Shown here: in pieces, positions 1-11,310 of the stretch | Numbering within the stretch: position 1 is the stretch's first letter | Layout of the letters: the number at the start of each line of letters is the position of its first letter | Assembly (NCBI GenBank): GCA_032622095.1 | Contig: CP136064.1 | Coordinates: forward strand, 249,213,827 to 249,277,826 | Origin: Siphonodentalium dalli | Lineage: Eukaryota; Mollusca; Scaphopoda; Gadilida; Siphonodentaliidae | Reading direction: 5' to 3' | DNA: 64,000 bases | The notes under the pieces: model-generated | What the model saw: only the letters and a program-made list of their open reading frames with translations | Databases searched by the model: none | Told to the model about the DNA's origin: nothing | Translations under genes and position numbers: made by a program

Positions 1-365
1 AGTATATGTCACATCCAGGGTGGTAATATGTACCAAGTTGAACGTGAAGGACACTTCGTCAGGATTACGATAATGTAGGTGAAATGTCTGGATGCAATTC
101 CTCACCCATAAACGAACCGTGACGTATTGGGGATTCAAGAGCTGTTTCAACGGGGTTCAGTTTAGTTGAGTGCAGACTATGTTGCGGTTGGTTAAAGGAG
201 TGGCTAGAACGAAAGCATTCTGTGATACCATGATTTGAGCTTGCGGGAGTTGTGAGGGCAACAGTTGCAAGTTATGAACAGAAATGTCTTCCAAAAGAAT
301 AACGAGCAACGGAAACTATCATGGATATCACGCGATGAAACCGGGATAACTCAGTCTGAGGTGAG
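1..365. other. No feature recognised
   Basis: No long open frame, RNA gene, terminal repeat or tandem structure seen here. The same holds for 589-1014. Confidence 0.5.
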
Positions 366-588
366 TTAACCCTTTATATTCTAAATGGATTCTCCCGTTC
401 AGCTATATACAATGAAGATCGTTGGGATGATTGGGTGAAATAAGCAGACGACAGAGGGAGTCCTATCTTTTGAGGGAAATGTTCAAATATTAATTCAACA
501 AACTTGGTCGTTTCTTGAACTTATTATCTGAACATTTCCGAAGGGATAACTACTCACCAATGAGTGTTTAGTAAAGAAAGGGTTTTAA
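366..588. mobile_element. TTAA-bounded MITE, family T1
   Basis: It starts TTAACCCTTTATATTCTAAA and ends GTAAAGAAAGGGTTTTAA. The family termini are TTAACCCTTTCTATACTAAAT, with a small ACTCATCAATGAGT hairpin beside one end. Inside is a larger hairpin built on GGAAATGTTCAGATAATA and its complement. TTAA boundaries with CCCTTT ends are typical of piggyBac-type MITEs; no transposase is encoded. Confidence 0.75.
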
Positions 589-1014
589 AAAACGTTCATA
601 ATATGTAACTACATTCGCTATAAGCGGGTATAGCCACAGACTCCTGCATGAGGGGGGTACCAGATATACCAATAGTTACGATTCCAGTGACAAGGTTTGA
701 CACGTCCGTTTTTGGGAAACACACTATCTATCATATTTCTTATACATTCTCAAATTCGTTCATCTCAGTCACAATAAAATTCAATGTGTCTTATTTGCCA
801 TAAACTGTCCTTTCATTTGATGTATAATTCGATAGTTTCAAACGAAGGGAAGTCGAGATATCGTATCGAAAACTTAGCGAAACCCTACCGACCAAATAGA
901 TGTGGAACAAACAACCCTAACTGGTCTTGTCATCCAAAATCACAAGACCAAACTTCGATCAAAACTTGAACTGTATTTGAAGTCATAATTGTGACCAAGT
1001 TAATTCAACTGGAG

Positions 1015-1240
1015 TTAACCTTTTCTTTACTAAATACTCATTGATGAGTAGTTATCCTATTAGGAAATATTCAGATAATAAGTTCTGAATGAACATTTCC
1101 CAGGAAACCTTTTGACATATTTTCGTCTCTCTGCCGCATGCCGATTTTTCCTGACCACCCCTCCAAATGAAGAATGGACCATTCCAATTTATACTTGTAT
1201 AACTGGGTGGGAGAATCCATTTATTAATGAAGTGCTAATC
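1015..1240. mobile_element. T1 MITE, reversed, right end decayed
   Basis: Starts TTAACCTTTTCTTTACTAAA then ACTCATTGATGAGTAG, with the GGAAATATTCAGATAATA arm inside. The far end GGGAGAATCCATTTATTAAT has lost the terminal TTAA. Its orientation is opposite to the copy at 366-588. Confidence 0.6.
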
Positions 1241-1476
1241 AAGAAACCATCACAGCTTGCAACCATCAGATTACTGACATTACTAGAATGCATATATTAA
1301 TGATTAAAAAGAGGAAAAGTGACATATTTTAGTATTTGAGGGAGGAGGTAGATCTCGTATGTTTCCCTCTTGGTTGGTCTATGTTCAGAATGTATAAGGC
1401 CAAACCAATAAAATGTCTGGTTCGGGATATAGACTATACAAAATTAGGGGTTGGTACAGCTGGTTGGTAGGTAGGA

Positions 1477-1956
1477 TTAAAGGCCCACTTAATTTTCGAA
1501 CCCCCAGCTAATGTATATAAAATATATGCCATAGTATATACCATTTGAAAGAGGAAGCTTCAAAACATTTTATCAGCTTATTCTGTGTAATAAACTGTGA
1601 ACATGTTGTTTTTTTTAGATACCGACTTGGTGTTCAGTGCTCAAGTTTCATTATTTACAACAGAAGGGGAATAACGCTATATCTTAAGATATAGAGTTAT
1701 TCCCTTCCATTGAAAATACATTTTTAGTTTGAATTATGTTGCATTCTGGGAGCCATAACGGGGATAACTTTCTATGAATCAGCTGTTTTATTTTTTCTCT
1801 ATGGGGATCTTCTGAGACTCAGACATTTCAAATGGTCAAATGGTGATGAATTATAGTATTTTAATCATATTTTATAGCATAGATTGTTATTAAAATTATT
1901 TATCAAGGCACTATAAAAAAAATAATCATTGACTCGAAAATTAAATGGGCCTTTAA
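1477..1956. mobile_element. TTAA-bounded inverted-repeat element, family T6
   Basis: The left end TTAAAGGCCCACTTAATTTT matches the complement of the right end, AAAATTAAATGGGCCTTTAA (about 24 bp of terminal repeat). A small palindrome (CTATATCTTAAGATATAG, 1676-1693) sits in the middle. No coding capacity seen. Confidence 0.7.
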
Positions 1957-2080
1957 AATTTAATAATTGTTTGTATTTTTTTTTTTTAATTCGAAATATT
2001 CTTATGGCTTTTCATATGCTTTGACTAAGAAAACAGCCCATTCTGAGACAATGAATGTTTTGAAAAAGTATGAATTTTTT

Positions 2081-2115
2081 TTTAGGGTTGGGGGGGGGGG
2101 GGGGGGGGGGGAGGT
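2081..2115 (+). repeat. Poly-G tract
   Basis: A near-pure G run just upstream of the FkbM gene. Similar G runs occur at 5902-5926, 22807-22822 and 23090-23106. They can form G-quadruplexes and are prone to length error in assemblies. Confidence 0.8.
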
Positions 2116-2306
2116 GGGGGTGTTTAAAATATGGTCTGTAGAACCCGTACTATGCATATATATTTTTTCCTTTGACCTAGTCATGAGATCAATTTTTATG
2201 GATAAATTTTCAGGATTAAAAGTCAAGCCACATAAAGATAATCAATATGAAGGAAACTCTACCGAGATGAACATGCCACAAACCTGCTGAAGGAAACACT
2301 AACAAG

Positions 2307-3308
2307 ATGAAAGTGCCACGAAGCTACACAAACCTCCTGTGGATTCTGATTGTGGTAAACATTCTAATGTGGGTGTGCATCACCATCATTCATGTTGGAC
2401 TGCCAGTTTATCTCTGCAACTTTGAGGATGACCAAGCCCCTCCATACGAAGGAAACAATATGCCTAAAACCAAGAATCTGCGGATCAGAGTTTTCCATCA
2501 CACAGGGAATAAGTGGGAGATTCGAAATGATATTTGTGATGTGACTGGAATCTTCCCATCATTTATGCTTCATACTCCAGTCGGCAACAAGACAATCTTT
2601 ACATATCCACAAAAGGACGCTTACTTCTCAAGAGTGATATACAGCAAAGGAATATATGAGGGGCCACTAGTGAAAAAAGTCATTGACATCTTGAAGGAAA
2701 ATAAGGACATGAATTTCATAGATGTTGGCGCATTAGCTGGACAGTATATGTTAATTGCTGCTATGTTAAATCGCAAAGTTGCAGCAATTGATCCCTTGTT
2801 GCGAAGCATCAAATGTATGTGCAAAACAATATCTGAACATAATTATCAGGACAACATAATTCTGGTGCATAATGCTCTATCGGACGAGAACGGCATCAAA
2901 AGTTTGAAATTCAAAGAAGGGAATTTTGGAGAAACAGAAGTTGTACCTATCGATTCGTCTCCAGAGTATAACTTTCTGGACCGAATGTGTATTGAGACAA
3001 CAAAGCTTGATGATTTGCTGACTCTAGTGAAGCATTTTGGAAAGGTTATGGTTAAGATTGACGTTGAGAGTTCGGAAGCAAATGTGATTAAAGGGGCTGA
3101 GGAGTTTTTTAAAGTGCTGGATGTGAGATTTGTAGTTATGGAATGGCTTCATATAAAAGAAAATGAGATGAGTGTGGAAACAATTTTTGAGTTTATGAAC
3201 CGACACTCAATGCTGCCATATTCAGGCGACAGATCTACAACAAGCTCACTACAATTCAATGATTACATGGATTGGGACATGAATATCATATGGAAGAAAA
3301 AAGTGTGA
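2307..3308 (+). CDS. FkbM-family methyltransferase, membrane-anchored, single exon
   Basis: An open frame of 333 residues runs from ATG to TGA with no intron. Residues ~10-32 form a hydrophobic segment after a short basic N-terminus, as in a type II membrane protein or uncleaved signal anchor; the rest would then be lumenal or extracellular. The SAM-binding motif I is FIDVGALAGQYMLIAA (137-152), followed by an acidic residue in AAIDPL (159-164). The FkbM (Methyltransf_21) hallmark is MVKIDVESSEANVIKGAEEF (248-267), preceded by TTKLDDLL (231-238). FkbM enzymes are usually O-methyltransferases acting on sugars or small molecules; the substrate here cannot be read from sequence. A possible 3' splice site (TTTTCAG at about 2205-2211) could give a 5' UTR exon start. 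The gene is convergent with the NCKAP5 gene whose 3' end is 10.5 kb away. The lack of introns fits a retrocopy or a single-coding-exon paralogue. Confidence 0.88.
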   Translation: MKVPRSYTNLLWILIVVNILMWVCITIIHVGLPVYLCNFEDDQAPPYEGNNMPKTKNLRIRVFHHTGNKWEIRNDICDVTGIFPSFMLHTPVGNKTIFTYPQKDAYFSRVIYSKGIYEGPLVKKVIDILKENKDMNFIDVGALAGQYMLIAAMLNRKVAAIDPLLRSIKCMCKTISEHNYQDNIILVHNALSDENGIKSLKFKEGNFGETEVVPIDSSPEYNFLDRMCIETTKLDDLLTLVKHFGKVMVKIDVESSEANVIKGAEEFFKVLDVRFVVMEWLHIKENEMSVETIFEFMNRHSMLPYSGDRSTTSSLQFNDYMDWDMNIIWKKKV

Positions 3309-3954
3309 AAACAAAAACTATAAAAAAACAAAATTAACCCACTAGTAGAGCTACTTTGTTTGTGATAAAGCTGTCCACTCAAGCTGGGAGCAATCAACAA
3401 TATATAGGCCAGTGTTAGAGGTAGTTGGTTAGCTGGGAATTTGGCTATGGACATATGACCTAAAATTGAGGCTAAAACTCATCTCCGCTCAAAGATTTAT
3501 ATCAATTCCTGCAAAATGCATATTCACAATTTTCCAGCACACACCTAACATAATGTTCAGATTCTTGAAGTGGTATTGAACTCAATTAAATTGCCAATCA
3601 AGCCTTTTACTAGTTCAGTTCATGTACTTTTTATGGCAGTTATTAATTTCCACTCAATTTGTATACTTGCTGAGAACGCTATACCCATAATTTCCTTTCT
3701 AAAACTATGATTAAAGTCATCTTTTTGACATTATTTATTGTTATATAATATGCTTGATGGTTGTCATATAGCATAGATTCCTTCATGTGGTGCACTTGCT
3801 TAACAATTAAGTAGTTGTGTGTGTAGGTACATCTAAACTTTCCACCTCCTGACATAGCTCAGGCGTGGAAACCCATTAATGAGTTAGTGATTTCACGGAG
3901 GAGAAAAGTGTTTCAGTCACCCAAGGAACGTCCATAATAAATATAAGCTAAATA

Positions 3955-4330
3955 AAAATGATGGTTCTTGCAAAAATGACGTTTTAAGAGTTACTATGGA
4001 GGGAGATAGTTATGTCCCTGGCTCTGCCAGAATTTGACCTGGTGACCCCATTTGAACAAATATGAATCCCAGTCATACAAGGAGCCTATATACCAAAATA
4101 TAAGCTAAACAGGCCTGATGGTTCTTGCAAAGAAGACATTTTAAGAATTACTATGGATGGAGATAGTTGTGTGCCTGACTCTGCCGCAATTTGACCAGGT
4201 GACCCCATTTGAACAAATATGAATCCCAGACCCAGTCATCTGCATCAAATATGACCCCAATCGGTCTTATGGTTCTAGAGAAGATGTTTTTAAAATTGTT
4301 GATACACAGACGAGAGTGATGACTCTAGCT
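3955..4330. repeat. Degenerate direct duplication, dispersed-repeat remnant
   Basis: About 160 bp containing GATGGTTCTTGCAAA ... GTGACCCCATTTGAACAAA at 3961-4070 recurs at 4118-4230. It is followed by an AGCTCAACTGGAGACATTG / GTGAGCTAA inverted pair (4327-4362). The style resembles the 14.7-16.9 kb array. The rest of 3309-4430 shows nothing I recognise. Confidence 0.55.
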
Positions 4331-4440
4331 CAACTGGAGACATTGTCTCAGGTGAGCTAATAAAAAAAAATTCAGAATGTGAAAAACACGTTTTAGGGAT
4401 ATCCAATTGGCAATCTGCAAACAGATTCCAATAACCTGTA

Positions 4441-4884
4441 CAAGTCTGCAAATAGTGTGTCTGTCATTTGCAGTATGAGGTCCCCAGAGTGTGAATTTAG
4501 TGATGCTATCCCGCACAGTGGGTTAGCATCACCAAATTCACCCTCTGGGGATCTCATTATGCTAAGGCCTCATCTTCTGGGAAGTATCTATACTCTCAAA
4601 TTAACATTGTTTTTAGTTACTTTTTCCCTTCTGTTCAGTTTCTATATCCCTTAATTTGCAGAAGATAAAATGCATACTAGTAATCGACTAATGGGTGAAC
4701 ATCAACAACTCAACTGGGGAACTTCAATCTGATTCTAGGTCTCCAATAGCAGTTGAGGCCTAAGCAGAATGAGGTTCCCAGAGGGTGAATATTGTGATGC
4801 TAGCTAGCTGTGCAGGATAGCGCCACTAAACTCACCCTCTGGGACCTCATTCTGCAAATGACAGACACACTATTTGCAGACTTG
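4441..4884. mobile_element. hAT-like double-hairpin MITE, family G
   Basis: Flanked by the 8-bp duplication AACCTGTA (4433-4440 and 4885-4892). Termini are CAAGTCTGCAAATAGTGTG and its complement. Each end contains its own hairpin: AGAATGAGGTCCCCAGAG...CTCTGGGGACCTCATTCT with a GATGCTA loop region. The middle (~200 bp) is unique. 8-bp duplications and short CA..TG termini fit the hAT superfamily. Confidence 0.8.
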
Positions 4885-5420
4885 AACCTGTAGTTGATTT
4901 AATTACTAGCAAAAGTCCTGAAATCAGTATCCTCATATGAACAAGGAGGGATAACTCAACAAAGCAAGATTCACGAAATGTCAATTTAACTTACAATGCT
5001 GTAAATAATGTCCACAGGCTTCAATGTTAACATTTTTTGATGTGCATCAAAAGCTAAACTGAATATGTTCAAACAGTCTTCATATTATAAGACCTTGATA
5101 TATTTTGATCAACCAAATACAGCCAAGAATGGAAGTATTCTACTTCGATTTCCTCCTGAATCCATTGGTGGGCACTGCTCATAGTATTTAGGCGCATTTT
5201 ACACATTCTATGCTATGCCCCGGCTAGTGACCATATTTGGGTCATATCAGCATTTTGTTTTGGTTGCCACACAACGAGAGAGGTGATTCATACCCACCAT
5301 TTGTCTTTATCCTGCAGTTTTGACACATGCATTTCTAGCATACTCGCTTGGTTCAATTGTGTTCCAGCGAGAAAGCACATGTCAAAACAGTAGGATTAGG
5401 ACCAAACGTGGGTGTAAATT

Positions 5421-5502
5421 GTCTTGCTCATTGTGTGACAATCAAAAGTCTTGCTCATTGTGTGACAATTAAAAGTCTTGCTCATTGTGTGAAAATCAAA
5501 AC
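5421..5502. repeat. 27-bp tandem repeat, three copies
   Basis: Three near-identical units built on GTCTTGCTCATTGTGTGACA, inside the outer element and next to the nested one. Confidence 0.85.
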
Positions 5503-5535
5503 AAAATGCCAATGCGAGCAAAATACGGTCACATA

Positions 5536-6297
5536 GGGTCAATCCACACCGGGCGCGAGCACGCGATTTTGACGGCCTTTTTCTGTCGTCCGGAGCGGTT
5601 CAAAGCACGTGATTTTTATATTCACACCGAAAGCGACTGGATCGCTTCGTCGCGCGCGATGTTTGGGTAGATACTTGTTTGAGTGTATCATTTACAGGCA
5701 GGTCACAAATGCAATGTATATGGATATTTTATTCAGAATTTGCTAAACATGTACATGCAAGAATTTTTCAAACTCATTTAATTGTCAAATATAGTATGTC
5801 AAGTGGAATGGTACACGGGTTTCCTAAATTCTCATAGTGATTGCGTTTAATTGCATTTCATTCTATAATTCCAGTTTGTGGGGGTTTTTTTTATCGTGGG
5901 GGTGGGGGGGGGGGGGGGGGGGGGGAGGGGGAATTCACAAACTTTGAATGGATTGGGACCAAAAATTAACCAGATGATTCTGTTATTACATCGAGCTCTT
6001 GCCAGGCATTTTCTCTTCTCTTTTGTGCTGGCACTTCAGTTATCAGCATGTCGCTGAAGTCCCCCACCACCTTAATAATCGCGACGACGAATGAATGTGT
6101 TGCCTTCAAATAGAGGAATACGCGCGTATAAATATCCTATTTGACAGCGACCCAAAAAAATCGTCGAAGTACAAAATCACTGCTGTGGTCGTCTCGTGGT
6201 CAGCGATTCAGTCGCTTATGGTTTGAATATAAAAATCGCGCGCCTTGAACTGCTACGGAAGACAGAAAACAGCTTGTGTCCGGTGTGGATTGACCTT
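5536..6297. mobile_element. Nested DNA element with ~100-bp terminal inverted repeats
   Basis: Ends are AGGGTCAATCCACACCGG and CCGGTGTGGATTGACCTT. The imperfect inverted repeats extend about 100 bp inward (5537-5645 against 6195-6297), sharing GTGATTTTTATATTCA / TGAATATAAAAATC. The ends are GC-rich in an AT-rich context. A poly-G tract lies in the middle. Family not identified. Confidence 0.65.
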
Positions 6298-6363
6298 AAC
6301 CGGGGCAGAGCATGGCGTGTGTAAACAGTGCCTTACACTATTGTAACCTTTATTATTTTGAAC

Positions 6364-6749
6364 AAGCCTCCAAATAGGGTGTCTGTCATAAGGGTGAATT
6401 TAGTGATGCTATCCCGCATGGAGGTCTAGCGTCACATTCTGCTTAGGTCTCAACTGCTATGGGACACCTAGGATCAGATTGAAGTTCCCCAGTTGAAGGT
6501 GGTGTTCACCCATTAGTAAACTCAATTATGCATTTTATATTCTGCAAATTAGGGGATACAGAAACTGATAAGGGAAAAAGTAACTAAAAACAATGTTAAT
6601 TTGAGACTATAGATACTTCCCAGAAGATGAGGCCTAAGCAGAATGAGGTCCCGAGAGGGTGAATTTAGTGATGCTAGTCAGCTGTGCAGGGTAGTGTCAC
6701 TAAATTCACACTTTGGGGACCTCATTCTGCAAATGACAGACACACTATT
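6364..6749. mobile_element. Family G MITE, rearranged
   Basis: Has the left end CAAGCCTCCAAATAGGGTG and a right hairpin ending AAATGACAGACACACTAT. The middle is in reverse order relative to 4441-4884, and the left hairpin is partly deleted. Confidence 0.65.
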
Positions 6750-6863
6750 ACTTTTGAAAGTTTTTCTCATGAGCCATCTTGTTACAACAAAAATCAACAT
6801 TTGAAGATGAACAAAGAAGAATAACTCTAGCATGTGAATGTGATAAAAGTTACTCAATCTACA

Positions 6864-7648
6864 TTTGAAAGGCCCACTTAAAGACATATTATGGACTTGT
6901 TCGGGTGCATGAAATGGATAAGTTAGTATTCAGAGGCTATGCCAACTGGAGGAATGTAGCATTCTACTAGCATGTGAAAATCTGAAGCAAATCAAATCGA
7001 CCACACCACTCCACAGAAAACATTGTCTGAACTACGCTCAATCATAAATATTTACTTCTCGTTTCGGAATGCAACCATCAGCGATAAACTAATGAAAAGC
7101 ATTTCGCTATCGAGGGTCACTGCATTTAATTAATATATAAGATTGACGGTGTGTGTTGTCAATTTGGATATAATATTTGTAAAAAAAAAAAAATACTTTG
7201 AGCAAGTTTAGTCTCCATTTCTATTTGATCACCATACCGGAGTGTTTCACATCACTTTAATATTCGAATCCCCAGATCATTTGATATACAACATATTCTA
7301 TATTATATTTACTATGAAAGAGCTGTGAACATGCTATTTGTCGATGTACAAACATGTTCTGAGTGGTTCTGTGCTTAATTTTGATCTGGACTGTACTGCC
7401 AGTCTATTATTCTTGATGGAAGGCGAAATAACACTTTCTCCCACTTTTTTTATTTTGATGCATTTTTGGTAAATAACGGGGGAAGTCTTGGATTGAATCT
7501 GAGAATCTATCACTTGGTGGACACTCCAAGGCCACAGCTTTTATGTATCCTGATAGAATACATATATTTTTTGTTTTATTTCATGCCAAAAATAGTCAAC
7601 GACTATATACATATAATTGGGGACTCAAATATTAAGTGGGCGTTTGAA
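6864..7648. mobile_element. T6 element split by a T5 insertion
   Basis: Outer ends TTGAAAGGCCCACTTAA and TTAAGTGGGCGTTTGAA match family T6 (1477-1956). The T6 terminus is cut at its internal TTAA by 6878-7260 and resumes TTAATATTCGAATCCCCAG right after it. Confidence 0.65.
6878..7260. mobile_element. TTAA-bounded dispersed element, family T5
   Basis: Starts TTAAAGACATATTATGGACT and ends GTTTCACATCACTTTAA. Related copies lie at 20924-21283, 29834-30216 and 56479-56770. It is about 360-380 bp, non-coding, with only TTAAAG/CTTTAA as terminal symmetry. Confidence 0.7.
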
Positions 7649-8482
7649 GGACGTTGTCATGAAAAATGTTTGTTGCACAAAACTTGATTTTGATCTAAAA
7701 ACCCATTGCTGAGGCTTTGAAGTGGATGAAGTTTGAAGGACACACAGCTAGAAGGATGGATGGTTGGAAATAAAAATGACATTTATGTGATATATTAAAT
7801 ATTTTTATTTTGTTACTATTGGATAACAAATTGATTATATACATTAATAATAGTTATATAATTTTGAATGTCCTACACATGAAACAGCTGAAAGCAGCCA
7901 TTATTTATTTGCTACGATAGCACCAATTTATGAGAAGATCATGCTTGTTTTTTTTGTTGTTGTATTAATTCAATTCTTAAAAGTAACCATGTATGGCAGA
8001 GAATGAAATATAAATATGTATAACAGGTCATTTGGTGTGCTTTTAAAACACACATACATGTACCATGTCTAAATTTATCATCAGTTATTAAATTATTTAA
8101 AACTATTTTTGTTATTGTTGGTTTGATGTTTTTCTAATACACGTAGTATTTATCCTCAACATTTTATGAGTGTATGTGAATTCAAATCAGATCCCGATAA
8201 ATATTAACTTGGGATCTAAGGTTGTAAGTGACATGTACTGAGAAGCCAATACACCCATAATATTTACTGAAAATATGTTGTTGCCAGGTACCAAATCAGG
8301 TGTATTAACATGGCAAAAGTCTTATAATATTAATCTTGAAAGATTATCTAAAAATTGAACTCGCTTTGGAGTACAATTTTCAGCATGTTTTGATTCAATA
8401 GTATGGTGACAAATAGTTTTATGGATAATACTTCAAGCCGGATTATAAGCATTCAGTCAAGGAGATCTTTCTAAACAAACTT
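7649..8482. other. AT-rich spacer, nothing recognised
   Basis: No gene or terminal repeat seen. Very AT-rich with short T runs. Confidence 0.5.
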
Positions 8483-8745
8483 TTAACACTTTCATGATGG
8501 GCGCTGCACTGGTGCATCATTAAAGATCCTGTGCCAGTGCATTTTCTTATATATGCGAGTCTCACACCGGGAGCCTCACATATATTAGCGAATGAACTGG
8601 CTTGCCAGGCCAAGGTAAATGTTCTTAGGCCAATGTATTCTTTTATATATGCGAGGTGCCCTATGGGAGACTCGCATATATAAGAGAATGCACTGGAACA
8701 GGTTTGTCGCAAAATTTCAGGAAGCTCCAGTGATGGAAGGGTTAA
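8483..8745. mobile_element. TTAA MITE with two hairpins, family T2
   Basis: Starts TTAACACTTTCATGATGGG and ends GCTCCAGTGATGGAAGGGTTAA. The family termini are TTAACCCTTTCATGACTGG with AGCT..TCCTGAAATTTTGCG. Two hairpins with arms around GTGCATTCTCTTATATATG and loops based on CTCCC TAT GGGAG lie side by side, separated by an AAGGTAAAT spacer. Confidence 0.8.
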
Positions 8746-8834
8746 ACTAATTTATTGTTCATTTGGTAATTTAAGCCTCTGATAATTACTTTGACCTGAA
8801 CTCTATTTCAGAATGACCTGCCCAATCACAGTTG

Positions 8835-9051
8835 TACAGTAATTCCCTAAGTAATCGACCTCTTAACCACAGCAGAATTATGGGTAACTTTTCAGGATTT
8901 AGTCGGAAATATGGCTTGTCGCCATTCATCGGAAAGCTCTCGGGGAGAGCTTTCCGATGAATGGCAACAAGCCATATTTCCGACTAAATCCTGAAAAGTT
9001 ACCCATAATTATGCTGTGGTTAAGAGGTCGATTACTTAGGGCATTACTGTA
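8835..9051. mobile_element. TA-bounded fold-back MITE, family F
   Basis: From TACAGTAATTCCCTAAG to CTTAGGGCATTACTGTA. Almost the whole element is two ~100-bp arms around a short loop; inner arm ends read GAAAGCTCTC/GAGAGCTTTC. TA boundaries and CAGTAATGCCC ends suggest a Tc1/mariner-type fold-back element. The arms are open in one frame by chance. Confidence 0.85.
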
Positions 9052-9593
9052 TGTGGAGCACATTTTGACCAAACCATTTCACAAACTTATAATCAGACTT
9101 GTACTCCTTTGTAATGTGCATCTTATTTTCAAAACCAAAGAACCACATTACATTACATTTTACATAAATACACGTTCTTATATAATAAATGAAAACATAG
9201 CAAAATTGTATACTGTTTATAAAAAATTCATGTGAAATTGGCGAGTACATACATGTATGAAGACAAGAAACAATAATTTGATTCTACCTAGAATCATATC
9301 ACACGATTTTGGCATTGGCGTGGTTTTATTTCGTTTGAATGTCTGATTGGTCAAAATTAGATTAATATTATAGACCTAGGAAGTTATATGAGTATAGGTA
9401 AAGACACTGGCACAGTATGATGTCTTCATTTTATCGTGCGTGCATGAACAAATGAAAATTTCTTATTGAAGTGGCCGCCTTACGATGAGAGTGGCACATT
9501 GAAATATCCCTCAACTCAGATGGAGCTTGAAACTCGGTCTGATTTTTGCCCATGGAGTAATTTACGCGAAAACATTTGGAGCATACAGTAATG

Positions 9594-9811
9594 CCCTAAA
9601 TAATCGACTCCTTAACCACAGCAGAATTATGGGTACTTTTCAGGATTTAGTCGGAAATATGGCTTGTTGCCATTCATCGGCAATCACTGCGGGTCGAAAT
9701 CACTGAGAGCTTTCCGATGAATGGCAACAAGCCATATTTCCGACTAAATCCTGAAAAGTTACCCATAATTCTGCTGTGGTTAAGGAGTCGATTATTTAGG
9801 GCATTACTGTA
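9594..9811. mobile_element. Family F fold-back MITE
   Basis: TACAGTAATGCCCTAAATAA to its exact complement at 9811. The loop holds a partial extra segment (GCAATCACTGCGGGTCGAAA). Confidence 0.85.
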
Positions 9812-10740
9812 CCAAGAAGGAGAACTTTATCTTGCAAGCGCCTTCAATAAAGGCAATTTGCATTTTGACTATCGATTTCACCACAATCTCACGATTGAAA
9901 TAAACCACTTTCTAATGTCTCTATAGGCAAATAATATATCCAATCTTATGTTTTATATATATTTTATTCACAAGATAGTAAATTATAATTATAAACATTA
10001 TGTTGTTGTTGTAAATGTGGCCTGGAAGAGATGGACCATCTTTAAATAGTTCATATTGAATTAAACCAAATAGCAGCAAATTTATTTTTTAAGGACCTTA
10101 ATACTAATACCAATTTTGCCCAATTTATGACACTCAATTTAAATAATGCCCATTGAATTTGGCTATGATGACAGAGTTCGATGACACAAAGATTTTATAA
10201 TTTGATACTCTTGTGATATTCAAAATGGTGATTATAAATAAATATTACATAAGGCCATTAACACAATACCTGGGTTCTCAGTAAACTATATATGGATATT
10301 TGAATGAGGGACCTTTTGATTTTCTCCCAAGAATTCTAGAAATGAATAGATATATAGACAATTTTATAGAATAAAATTCAACAATATTCCAATAATACCA
10401 TAAACACCCTCTTAGTGTCTTTTAAAGTGATGTGAACACTCAATTGGGTGAATAAACTTGCTCGAAGCAGGTGTTTAAATTAATTTTGTACATAAATTGC
10501 CAGCATACAATGCCATTCTATCATATAAATAAAGTATAGCGAAATCATTGTGGTTTGTTTATCGACGAATTTTTTTGGGACGAATGATGGACTGTTTGTT
10601 TACATTTTTGAGTAGTTCATATGTTGTGTTTTACGAAAGGGTACATCGATTGTTGTTGAATTTTTCGACAATAATAAGTTTAATGATACATGGCTGAGAC
10701 ATTAAATATCAGTTTGTAGGAGTACAATTAGGCTTATTAG
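9812..10740. other. AT-rich spacer, nothing recognised
   Basis: No gene, tandem repeat or terminal inverted repeat identified. Confidence 0.5.
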
Positions 10741-10745
10741 CACAT

Positions 10746-11310
10746 ATTATTATCCATCCCGTAACACAATTTCTGATTGGACAAAAGCCGCCACGTGATA
10801 ATACGGGAAAAAGTCATATTGGACTCCCGAATGTCATATTGGACTCCCAAGTGTGCCATATGACTTTCTCATCGGGACTCTCTGACATCACAAATTAACT
10901 CTATTGCGAAATGAATTGGTGAGATTGTGATGCGCGCAACACTGGTGGACTTAGCAGACGTTTCACTTCCGCATTGATTTTTTTTTTTCACGTCTGTATT
11001 TACTGTTCCAAATCATGCTTTCTGATGATCAAATACAGGCTTTTATAGAGAATTAAGTGCCAAAAATTACCAAAAAAGACCACAAAAATTTTATTCCCAA
11101 AATTTGGATAAACATACAGAAGGATAATAAAAATGTCATTATACAATGTTGTGTACAGTATGTGTTTTTCTTGTACTCATCCAGGTTGTGGTGAAAAAGT
11201 CATATTGGACTCAACACTGTGTGTCTCTTCCAATATGACTTTTCACCACAACCTGGACGAGTACAAGAAAAACACATACTGTACACAACATTGTATAATA
11301 ACTTTATAAT
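10746..11310. mobile_element. Element with long internal palindrome, family I
   Basis: The same sequence recurs at about 62985-63580, including TATTATTATCCATCCC, ATGCTTTCTGATGATCAAAT and CATATTGGACTC repeats. At 11141-11301 about 75 bp from ATACAATGTTGTGTACAGTA to GTCATATTGG fold back almost perfectly. A short broken frame (MLSDDQIQAFIEN) is shared by both copies. Confidence 0.65.

Larger units (their letters stand above)
5171..6334. mobile_element. Outer inverted-repeat element carrying a nested element
   Basis: Left GGCACTGCTCATAGTATTTA ... CTATGCTATGCCCCGG pairs with right CCGGGGCAGAGCATGGCG ... GTAAACAGTGCC. A second element (5536-6297) lies inside. No protein recognised; no target duplication visible. 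Confidence 0.6.

Noticed and set aside
1967-2290. 107-codon frame upstream of the FkbM gene
   Set aside because: It runs through poly-T and poly-G tracts and is low-complexity; it is not a plausible extension of the gene.
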